Below are positions 1-10,403 of a stretch of DNA of 64,000 nucleotides, in pieces. Made by a program: the position numbers and the translations under genes. The stretch is taken from NCBI RefSeq assembly GCF_009755815.1, contig NZ_WRPK01000001.1, positions 248,001 to 312,000 on the forward strand, in the 5' to 3' direction. Positions within the stretch are counted from its first letter, which is position 1. Every line of letters begins with the position of its first letter. The stretch comes from Flavisphingomonas formosensis. GTDB lineage: Bacteria; Pseudomonadota; Alphaproteobacteria; Sphingomonadales; Sphingomonadaceae. A model generated the notes under the pieces. It searched no databases, was not told the origin of the DNA, and saw nothing but the letters and a program-made list of their open reading frames with translations.

Positions 1-1355
<1,355 letters not shown>

Positions 1356-1459
1356 GGCGTCAACCTCAAAACCCCCTATGGAGATGACCTTCATCCCGAA
1401 GCGTGCGCCCGGGCCGGACGGCGATGCCTCGCCGGTCTTCTGACAGCCGTTTTCAGTTT

Positions 1460-3154
1460 TTAGTTTTGCTCTTGCTGGAGACCGTTGGCGGTCTTCTCTA
1501 TGAGATCGAGTTTGGCCTTCTGCGGATCGGCCTGGAGGCCGATCGTGCCGTCCGCCGCAAAGGTCATGATCGTGGCGGTGGACTGGCGCAGATCGGTCCA
1601 TGCGCCGGCGCCCGTGCCCCCCGGAGAACCGGTGGCGACGAAGCGCGCTACGTAGGAACTTGTCTGGTCGGCAACGTGCCTGTCGCGGGCGGTGGCAAGA
1701 TTGCCCAGAAGCTGTGGCGCGGTGCCCAGGAAATAGGCGGTGTCGGCGCCGTGAGGGACGCCCGGCCATGTCGTCTTCTTCGAATCCGAGACGTAGCCGA
1801 AGCTGTAGAGGTAGGTCGGCTGGCCTGCTGCGGCCATCGTGCGCGCGGCGAAGCGGGCGGGCTCCACCAGCAGGCGGTCACGCGTGATCTCTTCGCGCAG
1901 GGCTGGCAGGGGCACGGTGCCTTCGGGATCGAAGATCGCGCGGGCCTGCGCGGCCAGTGGACCGAACGCGGCGAAGAGCTGGTCCTTGTCCTGACCCGTC
2001 TGCACCGACAGGTCGGCGCTGGTCGACCCGATCATGACCGGTACGCGGGCCTGATCGCCGCGCGAAAGAGCAAGATCGGTGATAGCGCGCTTGATCCGGC
2101 CATCCACGATCGGGCCGCCCACATGGGTGCCGAAAAGCTCTGGCAGGCTTGCCTTCACATCCCCATCGATACGCATCGTCGCGGGTGCGAGCCCGGCCAT
2201 GAGGCGTTCGGCCGGCAGGCGGCGCAGGGCCGCCAGCGCCTTGGCGCCGCGTCCGGTGATGCCTTGCGACCGGGCGAAGGCAAGGCCGACCTGCTCTGCC
2301 GTTCCCGGCGCGACCCGCTGACCCCGATCGCCGAAATCGCTGGCAGCGATGGCGCCGTCGAGGGGCCGGTTGCTCATCGCCGCCCGGCCGCCTCCGGACA
2401 TCACGATGGCTTGCCTGAACAGCCCCCTGGCCGCGGGTGAAGTGAGCAGGTCGAGCACCGAGATGCCGCCTGCCGATTCTCCCATGATAGTGACGCGGCC
2501 GGGATCGCCGCCGAAGGCCGCGATGTTGGCCTGGACCCAGTGAAGCGCCGCGATCTGGTCGAGATAGCCGTAATTGCCGAGCGGCCCATGGGCTTTCGCG
2601 CTCAGGGCCGGATGCGCGAAGAAGCCCAGGCGGCCAAGCCGGTAGTTGAGACTGACGAAGACCACGCCCTTGCGCGCCAGAGGCTCGCCGTCGAACTCGG
2701 GAAGGGCGGTGCCGCCGCTCACGAAGCCGCCGCCATGGATCCAGACGAGCACCGGCGCGCCGGCCCCGGGCTTTGCTGCGGACCAGACGTTGAGATAGAG
2801 GCAGTTCTCGGAAAAGCGGCGCGTGGCCACGCGCGGCAGCCAGGGCGAAGGCAGCTGAACGCAGTCGTCGCCGAAAGCTCCGGCATCGCGCGGCTCGCTC
2901 CAGGGCCTGACCGGCTTCGGCGGCATCCAGCGCAGCGCGCCGGTGGGCGCGGCAGCGTAGGGTATGCCGCGGAAGCTTGCGATCATCCCGTCCGCACTTC
3001 GCCGGCCGATGACGGGGCCTGACGTCAGCTCGACCCGCGGGCGGGGATCCGCTTGCGCACCGGCTATGCCCGGAACACCCAGGCTGAGGGCGACGCAGAC
3101 GCGAGCAGCGGCCGGAAGGCGGGTCGCCCAAAGGGTGCGGACTCGAGCCATCAT
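1460..3154 (-). CDS. Secreted type B carboxylesterase
   Basis: The 564-residue alpha/beta hydrolase is of the carboxylesterase type B (COesterase) family and probably cleaves carboxylic esters in the periplasm. A signal peptide spans about residues 1-34 (ends GIAGAQA). The oxyanion-hole motif HGGGF is at about 140-144 and the nucleophile elbow GESAGG is at about 225-230 (Ser227). The early Cys pair (GDDC, ENCLYLN) and a late GVPHGADTAYFLG segment carrying the likely catalytic His also fit. The length fits the family. The first of two adjacent ATGs is chosen because a GGAG box sits 9 nt upstream. A TonB receptor gene follows on the same strand, which suggests a shared job. Confidence 0.92.
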   Translation of the reverse strand: MMARVRTLWATRLPAAARVCVALSLGVPGIAGAQADPRPRVELTSGPVIGRRSADGMIASFRGIPYAAAPTGALRWMPPKPVRPWSEPRDAGAFGDDCVQLPSPWLPRVATRRFSENCLYLNVWSAAKPGAGAPVLVWIHGGGFVSGGTALPEFDGEPLARKGVVFVSLNYRLGRLGFFAHPALSAKAHGPLGNYGYLDQIAALHWVQANIAAFGGDPGRVTIMGESAGGISVLDLLTSPAARGLFRQAIVMSGGGRAAMSNRPLDGAIAASDFGDRGQRVAPGTAEQVGLAFARSQGITGRGAKALAALRRLPAERLMAGLAPATMRIDGDVKASLPELFGTHVGGPIVDGRIKRAITDLALSRGDQARVPVMIGSTSADLSVQTGQDKDQLFAAFGPLAAQARAIFDPEGTVPLPALREEITRDRLLVEPARFAARTMAAAGQPTYLYSFGYVSDSKKTTWPGVPHGADTAYFLGTAPQLLGNLATARDRHVADQTSSYVARFVATGSPGGTGAGAWTDLRQSTATIMTFAADGTIGLQADPQKAKLDLIEKTANGLQQEQN

Positions 3155-3866
3155 GGTAGATCACTCCGGGACGCAGGGCGCCCATTCTGCGGGGAACGAA
3201 CGATGCGGGAGCGATTCCAACCTCTTTCCCAGGAGGGGCACGCCATCGCCTTTTAGGAATTCATATATCTAAAAAAGTGAATACATATTGTGCGGCGCAT
3301 TCGGCCGTGTCAAGGTCAAAATGACCGAATTCCCGCAGATATGTAGCTTCGAATTCAAAATTCAGTGCCCATCTGAATGCAGATTTCCGGCCTTCTGAAA
3401 CTGATGCCCGTCATTCGCCCCAGATTACAGTTACTTCCGTTTTTGAGGTGCGTATGCCAGCGAGCGCGAGGGGGTATCCGCGAGGCCTTCACGCTTTGAA
3501 CATGCTGGTGTGACCCTCGACCAACCGATCCATGCCGAACGTGAGGCGCGGGACGGAACCGCCGACCGAACCGATCTTACGGAGCGGGTGGGGTGCGGCT
3601 CCGCTCATCGACGGTGCCACCGGCAATCTTCGAGCTATCCGGATGAATATCCTGCCATCGACATGGAGGACGCTTCTGATCCTCGCCGAACGGGCTGAGA
3701 TTTGATCGGCGCTGGGCCTGTGCAGGATCGGCACGGCCTGGGCGTGCTGGCGGTGCCACGGGGTGCGTCGCTGATCAGCTTAGCCATTTCAGGCGACGAT
3801 AAATGGCAGAAATCTGAGGATCTCAAGCTTCAATAGGAGATGATGAGAAGCTCCGAAACGGGGGAA
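3155..3866. other. Intergenic region without a supported gene
   Basis: About 710 nt between the carboxylesterase and tRNA-Phe. The left part (about 3250-3420) is AT-richer than its surroundings, with TATATCTAAAAAAG and ATACATATTG stretches, and probably contains the esterase promoter on the minus strand. The right part (3480-3840) is open in several frames for 60-80 codons, but none has a recognisable domain or convincing ribosome binding site. It may be decayed coding sequence. Confidence 0.5.
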
Positions 3867-3942
3867 TGGTGCCCAGGGGCGGAATCGAACCACCGACACC
3901 GTGATTTTCAGTCACGTGCTCTACCAACTGAGCTACCTGGGC
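3867..3942 (-). tRNA. tRNA-Phe (GAA)
   Basis: Read on the minus strand, the 76 nt fold as a complete cloverleaf. The acceptor GCCCAGG pairs with CCTGGGC, the D arm is GCTC/GAGC, the anticodon stem CGTGA/TCACG encloses loop CTGAAAA (anticodon GAA), and the T arm is GGTGG-TTCGATT-CCGCC. The discriminator is A and the 3' CCA is encoded. It lies just downstream of yacG in the same direction. Confidence 0.97.
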
Positions 3943-3962
3943 AGGAGCGTTGGGAGCAGCGC

Positions 3963-4184
3963 CTATAAGGGGGACCGGCCCCCGCTGTCCAGCCCATCCG
4001 TGTCGATTTCGTTGCCATCGTCATCGGCGGGTCTTCCAGCGACGCGATAGGCGTCTCCCAGCCAGTTCAGAAGGTCGCGATCGCGGCAGCCCTGGCTGCA
4101 AAAGGGCGTATGCTGCGGCACCGCGGGCCGGCCGCAGAGCGGGCAGGCGTTGCGGTCGCGCTTAGCTGTATCGGGCTTCGACAT
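3963..4184 (-). CDS. yacG: DNA gyrase inhibitor / zinc-finger protein YacG
   Basis: The 73-residue zinc protein starts MSKPDTAKRD. It carries the YacG pattern CPLCGRP, then FCSQGCRDRDLLNWL, giving four zinc-ligand cysteines. The acidic tail is variable, as usual. E. coli YacG binds GyrB and blocks DNA binding. A longer reading from 4238 would add 18 residues without similarity; the start at 4184 gives the family length and overlaps the upstream RNase-like gene by 23 nt, suggesting coupled translation. The gene is the last protein gene of the infA-maf-RNase-yacG run before tRNA-Phe. Confidence 0.9.
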   Translation of the reverse strand: MSKPDTAKRDRNACPLCGRPAVPQHTPFCSQGCRDRDLLNWLGDAYRVAGRPADDDGNEIDTDGLDSGGRSPL

Positions 4185-5163
4185 GTCCTGCGGATATGGC
4201 GAGTGCGGCGTCGCCGCGCAAGGCGACGGCCGTGCCAATGCGGCGGGCCAGCGTCTCGCGCCACTCCGATTCGCGCTCGATCCGGGCGATCACCGCCGGA
4301 TGGGCGACCAGCGTGCGCATGCCCATGCCCGGGGTGCGCTCCGCAAGGCGCAGCAGCGCGCGCGCGGAGGCGCCTGCCGGATCCGCGTGCAGCATTTCCG
4401 GGATCGAGGCGCGGAACCGCCGCCGTACCACCTGCAGGAAACCGAAGCCGTTCACTGCCGTCCGCTCGAACGGTTGGGGCAGTACGGCGTCGAGCGCCGC
4501 CGCGGCAGCCTGCCGGGCCGCCTTCGATTCGACGGTAGGCAGGTCGATGCCGATCGATCCCGTGATGTCGAACAGCATCATCATCCGCGCGGCTGCCTCC
4601 GCACCGTGCAGCGCCAGCTCGGCCGGGGCGAGCGCGCCATCGACGTCGAACAAGGTCATGGCCGGCGTCACCGCCATCTGAAGCGCCCCCCAGGGGAAGG
4701 CGATGTCACCGTCACGTGCCTGCTCGAGCCGTTCGGACCAGCCATGCTGTTCGAGAAGATCGGGCTGGTGGGGATGAAGCTGGGTGACCGGGAGACCGCT
4801 GGACGCGATCTGCTGCCGCAGATCCGGTCCCGGTGCGGGGCTGCTGCCCTCGGCCGCCACACGCGCCTTGGCAGGCTTGAGGCGGCCGCGCTCGGCGATC
4901 GGCTCGCGCACGATCTCGACGACCAGCTTCGCACCTTCGTTCAGGCCGCGGGTCGGCGCTTCCAGCAGCGCTTCCGTTCCGCCTTCCAGCGCCACCAGCG
5001 CGCGTCCGGTGGCATCCGCCCCGCGCAGCATTCGCGCCGGCACGATCGTGCCGAGGCGTGTCGCTTCATCCGGCCATTCCAGCCGCATCGCGACGATCTC
5101 GTCCTTGTCGATCAGCGCGGCGCGCGCTTCGCCGATCCCATCCTCGTAGAGCCACTCAGCCAA
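4162..5163 (-). CDS. Minimal ribonuclease E/G-family protein
   Basis: The 333-residue protein resembles the catalytic core of RNase E/G, which cuts single-stranded RNA in decay and rRNA maturation. The start (MAEWLYEDGIGEARAALIDKDEI) matches the first strands of the family. TLFDVDG and IGIDLPTVESK look like the two catalytic-aspartate motifs of the DNase-I-like subdomain. It is much shorter than RNase G or RNase E. It has no CPxC zinc-link motif (no cysteines at all) and no C-terminal scaffold. It overlaps maf by 8 nt upstream and yacG by 23 nt downstream. Sphingomonads commonly have this short form; whether it is an active nuclease cannot be told here. Confidence 0.75.
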   Translation of the reverse strand: MAEWLYEDGIGEARAALIDKDEIVAMRLEWPDEATRLGTIVPARMLRGADATGRALVALEGGTEALLEAPTRGLNEGAKLVVEIVREPIAERGRLKPAKARVAAEGSSPAPGPDLRQQIASSGLPVTQLHPHQPDLLEQHGWSERLEQARDGDIAFPWGALQMAVTPAMTLFDVDGALAPAELALHGAEAAARMMMLFDITGSIGIDLPTVESKAARQAAAAALDAVLPQPFERTAVNGFGFLQVVRRRFRASIPEMLHADPAGASARALLRLAERTPGMGMRTLVAHPAVIARIERESEWRETLARRIGTAVALRGDAALAISAGHVEARYS

Positions 5164-5728
5164 GCGCGTAGCCGGCCGCGATCAGCAGCGCGCGGGTTTC
5201 GAGCAGGGGCAGGCCGACGACGCCGGAATGACTGCCGCCGAGAAAACGCACGAAGGCTTCGGCACGGCCCTGGATGGCGTAGCCCCCGGCCTTGCCCTGC
5301 CACTCGCCGGAAGCGAGATAGGCGACGATCTCCGCATCGGGGATCTGGCGGAAGGCGACGACGCTGGTGGAGAGGCGATGACGGGCGCGGCCCTGCGCGT
5401 CGATCAGCGTCACCGCGGTCATCACCCGGTGGCGTCGGCCGGAAAGCAGCGCGAGGCAGGCGCGCCCCTCATCCTCGCGCTCAGCCTTGGGCAGGATGCG
5501 GCGTCCGGCAGCGACCACGGTATCGGCCGCGAGCACCAGCGCGCCGGGCTGGCGGCCGGCGACGAGCGCGGCTTTTGCGGCAGACATGCGTGCAGCATAG
5601 CGGGCCGGCGGCTCCGCTTTTTCGGGTGTCTCGTCGATGTCGGCAGGATCGATGGCGTCGGGCGTGACGCCGATCCGCGCGAGAAGATCCAGCCTGCGCG
5701 GGCTGGCGGAAGCGAGCACGAGGCGCAT
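5156..5728 (-). CDS. maf: Maf-family nucleoside triphosphate pyrophosphatase
   Basis: The 190-residue protein begins MRLVLASASPRRLDLL, the phosphate-binding signature of Maf proteins. It continues with PARYAARMSAAKA, LVLAADTVVAAGRRILPK (catalytic Asp region) and GKAGGYAIQGRAEAFV near residue 150. Maf proteins hydrolyse non-canonical or modified dTTP/UTP-type nucleotides to monophosphates and act as house-cleaning enzymes in the cytosol. The gene sits 15 nt downstream of infA and overlaps the RNase-like gene, so all are probably one transcript. Exact base specificity (YhdE versus YceF type) is not assigned. Confidence 0.93.
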   Translation of the reverse strand: MRLVLASASPRRLDLLARIGVTPDAIDPADIDETPEKAEPPARYAARMSAAKAALVAGRQPGALVLAADTVVAAGRRILPKAEREDEGRACLALLSGRRHRVMTAVTLIDAQGRARHRLSTSVVAFRQIPDAEIVAYLASGEWQGKAGGYAIQGRAEAFVRFLGGSHSGVVGLPLLETRALLIAAGYALG

Positions 5729-5743
5729 CGCGGCCCCGGCCGT

Positions 5744-5962
5744 TTATTTGAAGCGGTAGGTGATCCGCCCCTTGGTCAGATCATAGGGCGTAAGCTCGAC
5801 GAGCACTTCGTCGCCGACCAGCACGCGGATGCGGTTCTTGCGCATCTTGCCGGCGGTATGGCCGAGAATTTCATGGTCATTCTCGAGCCGGACGCGGAAC
5901 ATGGCATTGGGCAGCAGCTCGACCACTTGCCCGCGCATCTCCAACAGTTCTTCCTTGGCCAA
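5744..5962 (-). CDS. infA: Translation initiation factor IF-1, TTG start
   Basis: The 72-residue S1/OB-fold factor binds the ribosomal A site during initiation. The sequence [16 protein letters not shown] through [15 protein letters not shown] is the near-invariant alphaproteobacterial IF-1. The canonical start residue corresponds to a TTG codon (5962-5960). An AAAGGGG ribosome binding site lies at 5969-5975, spaced 6 nt. The only other in-frame start upstream is another TTG (5983), which would add seven residues and swallow the ribosome binding site. No ATG is available until residue 8, inside the conserved core. It leads the infA-maf-RNase-yacG run. Confidence 0.95.
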   Translation of the reverse strand: MAKEELLEMRGQVVELLPNAMFRVRLENDHEILGHTAGKMRKNRIRVLVGDEVLVELTPYDLTKGRITYRFK

Positions 5963-6053
5963 ACAGGACCCCTTTATCAGCAATCAGGTTGAAATTGCGC
6001 GCCGCCATACGCCTCCACCGGTCAAAAAGAAAGCATATGCGGCGAGTTTTGCG

Positions 6054-6084
6054 AAAAGCCCCGCCCGGACGAACCGGACGGGGC
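6054..6084 (-). terminator. Intrinsic terminator of hppA
   Basis: On the minus strand just past the hppA stop, a GC-rich hairpin forms: CGGGGC pairs with GCCCCG, then CCGG pairs with CCGG after one mismatch, with a 5-nt loop. TTTT follows immediately (AAAA at 6054-6057 on plus). This is the standard rho-independent layout. Confidence 0.75.
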
Positions 6085-6106
6085 GATTTCGGCAGACGGC
6101 GCGGGC

Positions 6107-8227
6107 TTATACCGCCGAATGCGCCGCCAGCGCCGCGAGCAGCAGCAGCGCGACGAGGTTGGTGATCTTGATCATCGGGTTCACGGCCGGGCCGGCGGTG
6201 TCCTTATAGGGATCGCCGACGGTGTCTCCGGTCACGGCCGCCTTGTGCGCGTCCGATCCTTTGCCGCCATGATTGCCGTCCTCGATATATTTCTTGGCAT
6301 TGTCCCACGCGCCGCCGCCCGAGGTCATCGAGATGGCGACGAACAGGCCCGAGACGATCACGCCGAGCAGCAGCGCGCCCAGCGCGGCGAAGCCGTTGGC
6401 CTGGCCGGCGACCGCGGTGATCACGAAATAGACGACGATCGGCGCCAGCACCGGCAGCAGGCTGGGGACGATCATCTCCTTGATCGCCGCCTTGGTGACG
6501 AGATCGACGGTGCGGGCATAGTTGGGACGGCTGGTGCCCGCCATGATGCCGGGATTGTCGCGGAACTGCGCCCGGACCTCCTCCACCACCGAGCCAGCGG
6601 CGCGGCCCACCGCGGTCATGCCGAACGCGCCGAAGATATAGGGCAGCAGCGCGCCGAGCAGCAGGCCGACGATGACGTAAGGATTGGACAGCGAGAAATC
6701 GACCGTCAACCCGCTGAAGAACTGGCTGAGATCGGTCGTATAGGCGCCGAACAGGACGAGCGCGGCGAGGCCGGCCGATCCGATCGCATAGCCCTTGGTC
6801 ACCGCCTTGGTGGTGTTGCCGACGGCATCCAGGGCGTCCGTCTTGACGCGCACGCTATCCTCCAGCCCGGACATCTCGGCGATGCCGCCGGCATTGTCGG
6901 TGACCGGCCCATAGGCGTCGAGCGCGACCACCATGCCGGCCAGCGCCAGCATGGCCGTGGCGGCGAAGGCGATACCGATCAGCCCGGCGAGCTGATAGGC
7001 GACGATGATGCCGACGCAGATCACCAGCGTGGGCAGCGCGGTCGATTCCAGGCTGATCGCGAGGCCCTGGATCACGTTGGTGCCATGGCCGGTCTCGGAC
7101 GCCTTGGCGATGCTCTTCACCGGCCGGTAGTTGGTGCCGGTATAATATTCGGTGATCCACACCAGCAGGCCGGTGACGGCGAGGCCGACGAGGCTCGAAT
7201 AAAAGAGGTGCATCGCCGGGAAGGCGATGGTCGCGCCGCCGGCGCCCTGCAGCGCGACATCCTGCCCGAGATCGCCGAGCACGAATTTGAACACGCCGAA
7301 GATCGCGAACACCGAGAGGACCGCGGTGGTCCAGAAGCCCTTGTACAGCGCGCCCATGATCGACTGGTTGGAGCCGAGGCGCACCATATAGGTGCCGATG
7401 ATCGAGGTGATGATGCAGACGCCGCCGATCAGCAGCGGCAGCGACATGAGTTGTGAAAGCTGTGCCGCCTCGCCGACGAAGAGCAGGGCGGTGAGCACCA
7501 TGGTGGCGCCGACCGTGACGACATAGGTTTCGAACAGGTCGGCAGCCATTCCGGCGCAGTCGCCGACATTGTCGCCGACATTGTCCGCGATGGTGGCCGG
7601 GTTGCGGGGATCGTCCTCGGGAATGCCGGCCTCGACCTTGCCGACGAGATCCGCGCCGACGTCCGCCGCCTTGGTGAAGATGCCGCCGCCGAGACGCGCG
7701 AAGATGGAGATCAGCGAAGCGCCGAAGGCGAGTGCGACGAGGCTGTCGACGATCACCCGATCGTTCGGCGCATGGCCGCCGGGCCCGGTGAGATACCAGT
7801 AGAAGACGGCGATCGCGAGCAGCGCGAGGCCGGCGACGAGCATGCCGGTGACGGCGCCCGCCCTGAACGCGGTGGTGAGGCCCGACTGGAGCGACTGGCG
7901 GGCCGCTTCGGCCGTCCGCACATTGGCGCGGACCGAGATGTTCATCCCGATGAAGCCGGTCACGCCCGACAGCACGGCGCCGATCAGGAAACCGATCGCC
8001 GAGATCGGCCCGAGGAAATAGAAAACGAGAGCGGCGACGATCACGCCGACGATCGCGATCGTCCGATATTGCCGGCCCAGATAGGCCTTGGCGCCCTCCT
8101 GGATCGCGCCGGCGATCTGCTGCATGGTTTCGTTGCCGGCGGAGGCCGCAAGCACCTGTCGACTGGTAATGATTCCGTACAAGACAGCTATCAGGCCACA
8201 CGCGATGGCCAGCACCACGACGTTCAT
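6107..8227 (-). CDS. hppA: Membrane-bound proton-translocating pyrophosphatase, K+-independent type
   Basis: The 706-residue polytopic inner-membrane enzyme couples PPi hydrolysis to cation pumping. It has about 16 hydrophobic helices. The PPi/Mg-binding loops are visible as [11 protein letters not shown] (about 189-199) and [11 protein letters not shown] (about 216-226), with a third acidic cluster in the C-terminal part ([17 protein letters not shown]). At about 470-475 the sequence is GNTTKA, with Lys where potassium-dependent enzymes carry Ala. This places it in the K+-independent, proton-pumping group. It has its own terminator downstream and is separated from thiL by about 250 nt. Confidence 0.97.
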   Translation of the reverse strand: MNVVVLAIACGLIAVLYGIITSRQVLAASAGNETMQQIAGAIQEGAKAYLGRQYRTIAIVGVIVAALVFYFLGPISAIGFLIGAVLSGVTGFIGMNISVRANVRTAEAARQSLQSGLTTAFRAGAVTGMLVAGLALLAIAVFYWYLTGPGGHAPNDRVIVDSLVALAFGASLISIFARLGGGIFTKAADVGADLVGKVEAGIPEDDPRNPATIADNVGDNVGDCAGMAADLFETYVVTVGATMVLTALLFVGEAAQLSQLMSLPLLIGGVCIITSIIGTYMVRLGSNQSIMGALYKGFWTTAVLSVFAIFGVFKFVLGDLGQDVALQGAGGATIAFPAMHLFYSSLVGLAVTGLLVWITEYYTGTNYRPVKSIAKASETGHGTNVIQGLAISLESTALPTLVICVGIIVAYQLAGLIGIAFAATAMLALAGMVVALDAYGPVTDNAGGIAEMSGLEDSVRVKTDALDAVGNTTKAVTKGYAIGSAGLAALVLFGAYTTDLSQFFSGLTVDFSLSNPYVIVGLLLGALLPYIFGAFGMTAVGRAAGSVVEEVRAQFRDNPGIMAGTSRPNYARTVDLVTKAAIKEMIVPSLLPVLAPIVVYFVITAVAGQANGFAALGALLLGVIVSGLFVAISMTSGGGAWDNAKKYIEDGNHGGKGSDAHKAAVTGDTVGDPYKDTAGPAVNPMIKITNLVALLLLAALAAHSAV

Positions 8228-8366
8228 AGCAATCCTTCCCCAAATTATATATTCGCGCCGATAATGCCGACGCTTTGGGCAAGGTATAGGGTGCTAAATC
8301 GCGGCGGCGCAAGCCATCCGCCCGGAATAGAGGTAAAGCTATGCCGCCGGATGCCGACTCCGGCGA

Positions 8367-8504
8367 TCAGGCGGCGCTCGCGCCTTCCGCCGGCGGCCTC
8401 ACCATCGCCGCCGGACCGGCCAGGATCGCTGCGCTGGCGATACCGCACAGAAAGCCGGCGATCAAAATCACCAGGCGCCGCCTACGAGTGCCTACCATGT
8501 TCAT
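8367..8504 (-). CDS. Possible small single-span membrane protein
   Basis: A 45-codon frame on the minus strand starts ATG at 8504 (a second ATG at 8498), overlapping the last codons of thiL by about 20 nt. The product has a basic N-terminus (VGTRRRRL) and one hydrophobic span (LVILIAGFLCGIASAAILAG, about 11-30), with a short Pro/Ala tail. The positive-inside pattern and the overlap with thiL fit a real, translationally coupled small membrane protein. There is no family match, and such a short frame can occur by chance. Confidence 0.4.
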   Translation of the reverse strand: MNMVGTRRRRLVILIAGFLCGIASAAILAGPAAMVRPPAEGASAA

Positions 8505-9441
8505 ATCCCAGCCTTTCCGGAAGCGGCACCTCGCCCGCTTCGTCGCTCACCCGCAGCCCCGCGCCGGACGCGAAGCGCCCGACCGGGGTGAATGTGGCGT
8601 TCAAGGTTGAGGAAAGGGTTAACAGCTTTTCCGTCTTTTCCTCCGGGGCCGCGAAGAGCAGCTGATAATCGTCGCCCGCCGTCGTCGCGCGCAATCGCGC
8701 AGCGCGGTCGGTGCCGAAACCGGCTGCCTCCGGGGAAAGCGGCACGGCATCGAGATCGATCGCGACGGCTAGGCGGCTCGCGCCCGCCATGCGATCGGCG
8801 TCGATCAGCAGGCCATCGGAAATGTCGGCCATGGCATGGACATGAGGCGCCAGCGCCTGGCCTTCGGCGAGCCGGGGCATCGGCAGGCGATAGGCCTTGA
8901 GCAGCCGGCGCGGCCCATCGATCATGCCGCGGGCGATGACGAGGCCGAGCCCGGCATCTCCGATCGGGCCGCTGACCCAGAGCCGATCGCCCGCGCGGGC
9001 GCCTGCGCGGCTCGGTGCCTGGCCTCGCGGTGCCTCGCCGATCGCGGTCAGCCCCAGGCTGCGTGGCGAACCCGGCGGCAGCGCCACGGTGTCGCCGCCG
9101 AGCAGGGGCACGGCGAAATGTTCGCAGGCGCGCGCGAGCCCTGCGACGAAATCCGTATCCCAATCGGCATCGCCGGCCAGCGTGTAGCCCATCAGCACGC
9201 CGAGCGGCCGGGCGCCCTTGGCGGCAAGGTCGGACAGGTTGACGGCCAGCAGCTTCCACGCGACGTCGCCGGCGGGATCGGAGGGCAGATAATGGATGCC
9301 CTCGACCAGCATGTCGTGGGTGAAGACGAGATCGCGGCCGATCGGCGCGGCCAGCACCGCGGCATCGTCCTGCAGGCCGCGCGCCGCAGGATGCGAGGCA
9401 ATGCCGCGCAGGCTTTCGATCAGGCGCTTCTCGTCGCTCAT
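8482..9441 (-). CDS. thiL: Thiamine-monophosphate kinase
   Basis: The 319-residue enzyme of the PurM/SelD/ThiL ATPase fold phosphorylates thiamine monophosphate to the active diphosphate cofactor. Visible motifs are GLQDDAAVL (metal/ATP binding near residue 25), FTHDMLVEGIHY, AVNLSDLAAKGARPLG, LLGGDTVA and ADISDGLLIDADRMA, all characteristic of ThiL. Length is normal. It follows nusB by about 120 nt on the same strand, as in many Alphaproteobacteria. Confidence 0.95.
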   Translation of the reverse strand: MSDEKRLIESLRGIASHPAARGLQDDAAVLAAPIGRDLVFTHDMLVEGIHYLPSDPAGDVAWKLLAVNLSDLAAKGARPLGVLMGYTLAGDADWDTDFVAGLARACEHFAVPLLGGDTVALPPGSPRSLGLTAIGEAPRGQAPSRAGARAGDRLWVSGPIGDAGLGLVIARGMIDGPRRLLKAYRLPMPRLAEGQALAPHVHAMADISDGLLIDADRMAGASRLAVAIDLDAVPLSPEAAGFGTDRAARLRATTAGDDYQLLFAAPEEKTEKLLTLSSTLNATFTPVGRFASGAGLRVSDEAGEVPLPERLGYEHGRHS

Positions 9442-9558
9442 GGAACAGGGCTTAGGCCGTGCGGCGTTGCACGGCTATCGCCATCTATTCCCCTCCGCCC
9501 CCGCGAAGGGGACGATGTGCAAATGCCATGGCGCAGGCGGGGAGCGAAAAGCGTAGCG

Positions 9559-10014
9559 TCAGCTGCGCACCGCCCTGGCGACACCGTCGAGCAGGCCGTT
9601 GACGAAACCCTTCTCGCGCTTGGCGTAGAAGGCGTCGGCGACATCGACATATTCGCTGATCACCGTCGCGGTCGGCACGTCGATGCGGGCGATCAGCTCA
9701 TAAGTGCCGGCGCGCAGGATCTGGCGCATCGGCCGATCGAGCCGCTCCAGCGTCCAGCCGGAGGCGAGCTTCGCGGAGATGGCCGCGTCGATCTCGGCGC
9801 GGCGCGCATCGACGCCCTTGACCAGATCGTCGAAGAAATCGGGTTCGGCGGCGGCATAGGTCACATCCTCGATGGTGTGGCCGAGCCGGTGGAGGTGGAA
9901 TTCGTCGAGCAGGCGCGGGAGCGGAATCGATTCCATCTCCTGCTGATACAGCGCCTGCACGGCGGCGAGACGCGCTGCGGAGCGCGAGCGGGCGCGTTCG
10001 TTGATCTTGGGCAT
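9559..10014 (-). CDS. nusB: Transcription antitermination factor NusB
   Basis: The 151-residue all-helical RNA-binding protein pairs with NusE (S10) on boxA to promote rRNA antitermination. SRSAARLAAVQALYQQEM at the N-terminus and the C-terminal block ILRAGTYELIARIDVPTATVISEYVDVADAF, ending GFVNGLLDGVAR, are diagnostic. The start MPKINERARS at 10014 is preferred because homologues begin there. An upstream ATG at 10041 would add nine unconserved residues, and neither start has a strong ribosome binding site. thiL follows. Confidence 0.94.
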   Translation of the reverse strand: MPKINERARSRSAARLAAVQALYQQEMESIPLPRLLDEFHLHRLGHTIEDVTYAAAEPDFFDDLVKGVDARRAEIDAAISAKLASGWTLERLDRPMRQILRAGTYELIARIDVPTATVISEYVDVADAFYAKREKGFVNGLLDGVARAVRS

Positions 10015-10071
10015 GGCCGCGCGTTTAGCGGCGGCGGACATAAAGGCAAGGCCCGGCAGCTGTCGGCGCGA

Positions 10072-10278
10072 TCAGAAGCCGTGCGCGCGGGGGCCATCTT
10101 CCAGCATCGGACGCAACAGCACGAGGACGAGCGGCAGCGCGAGCGCGCCGGCCACGATGCCGATCAGCAGATCGCCGAAACTGCGCGCGGTGAGCCCGGC
10201 GACGAGCAGCGCGGTGAGCGCCGCAAGCGCCACTGCGATCAGGCGATGGGCCTTGCCGGTGCGAATATGCGAAATCAT
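10072..10278 (-). CDS. Small two-helix membrane protein
   Basis: The 68-residue protein is preceded by a strong AGGAGG box a few nt before the ATG at 10278. The N-terminus is short and basic. Two hydrophobic segments (about 13-31, AVALAALTALLVAGLTA; about 37-56, LLIGIVAGALALPLVLVLL) are separated by RSFGD. The C-terminal tail MLEDGPRAHGF is polar. No family is recognised. It lies between nusB and the first pirin gene, same strand. Confidence 0.7.
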   Translation of the reverse strand: MISHIRTGKAHRLIAVALAALTALLVAGLTARSFGDLLIGIVAGALALPLVLVLLRPMLEDGPRAHGF

Positions 10279-10403
10279 GTCAGCCTCCTGTTCTGCTGCG
10301 CGCGGCATGGCGTGTCCCGCCGTTCCCCGATGTGAGGGCGGACACAGGGTGCGAAAATCTTTCGGGCCTTGGCCTCTCCCACATGGGGGGAAGGCTTGGT
10401 GGT

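Noticed and set aside
1403-2440. A 345-codon plus-strand frame opposite the carboxylesterase
   Set aside because: Starts at GTG with no ribosome binding site and mirrors the esterase, which has full catalytic motifs.
3489-3734. Possible 81-codon gene between the esterase and tRNA-Phe
   Set aside because: No recognisable domain or convincing ribosome binding site, and competing frames of similar length overlap it.
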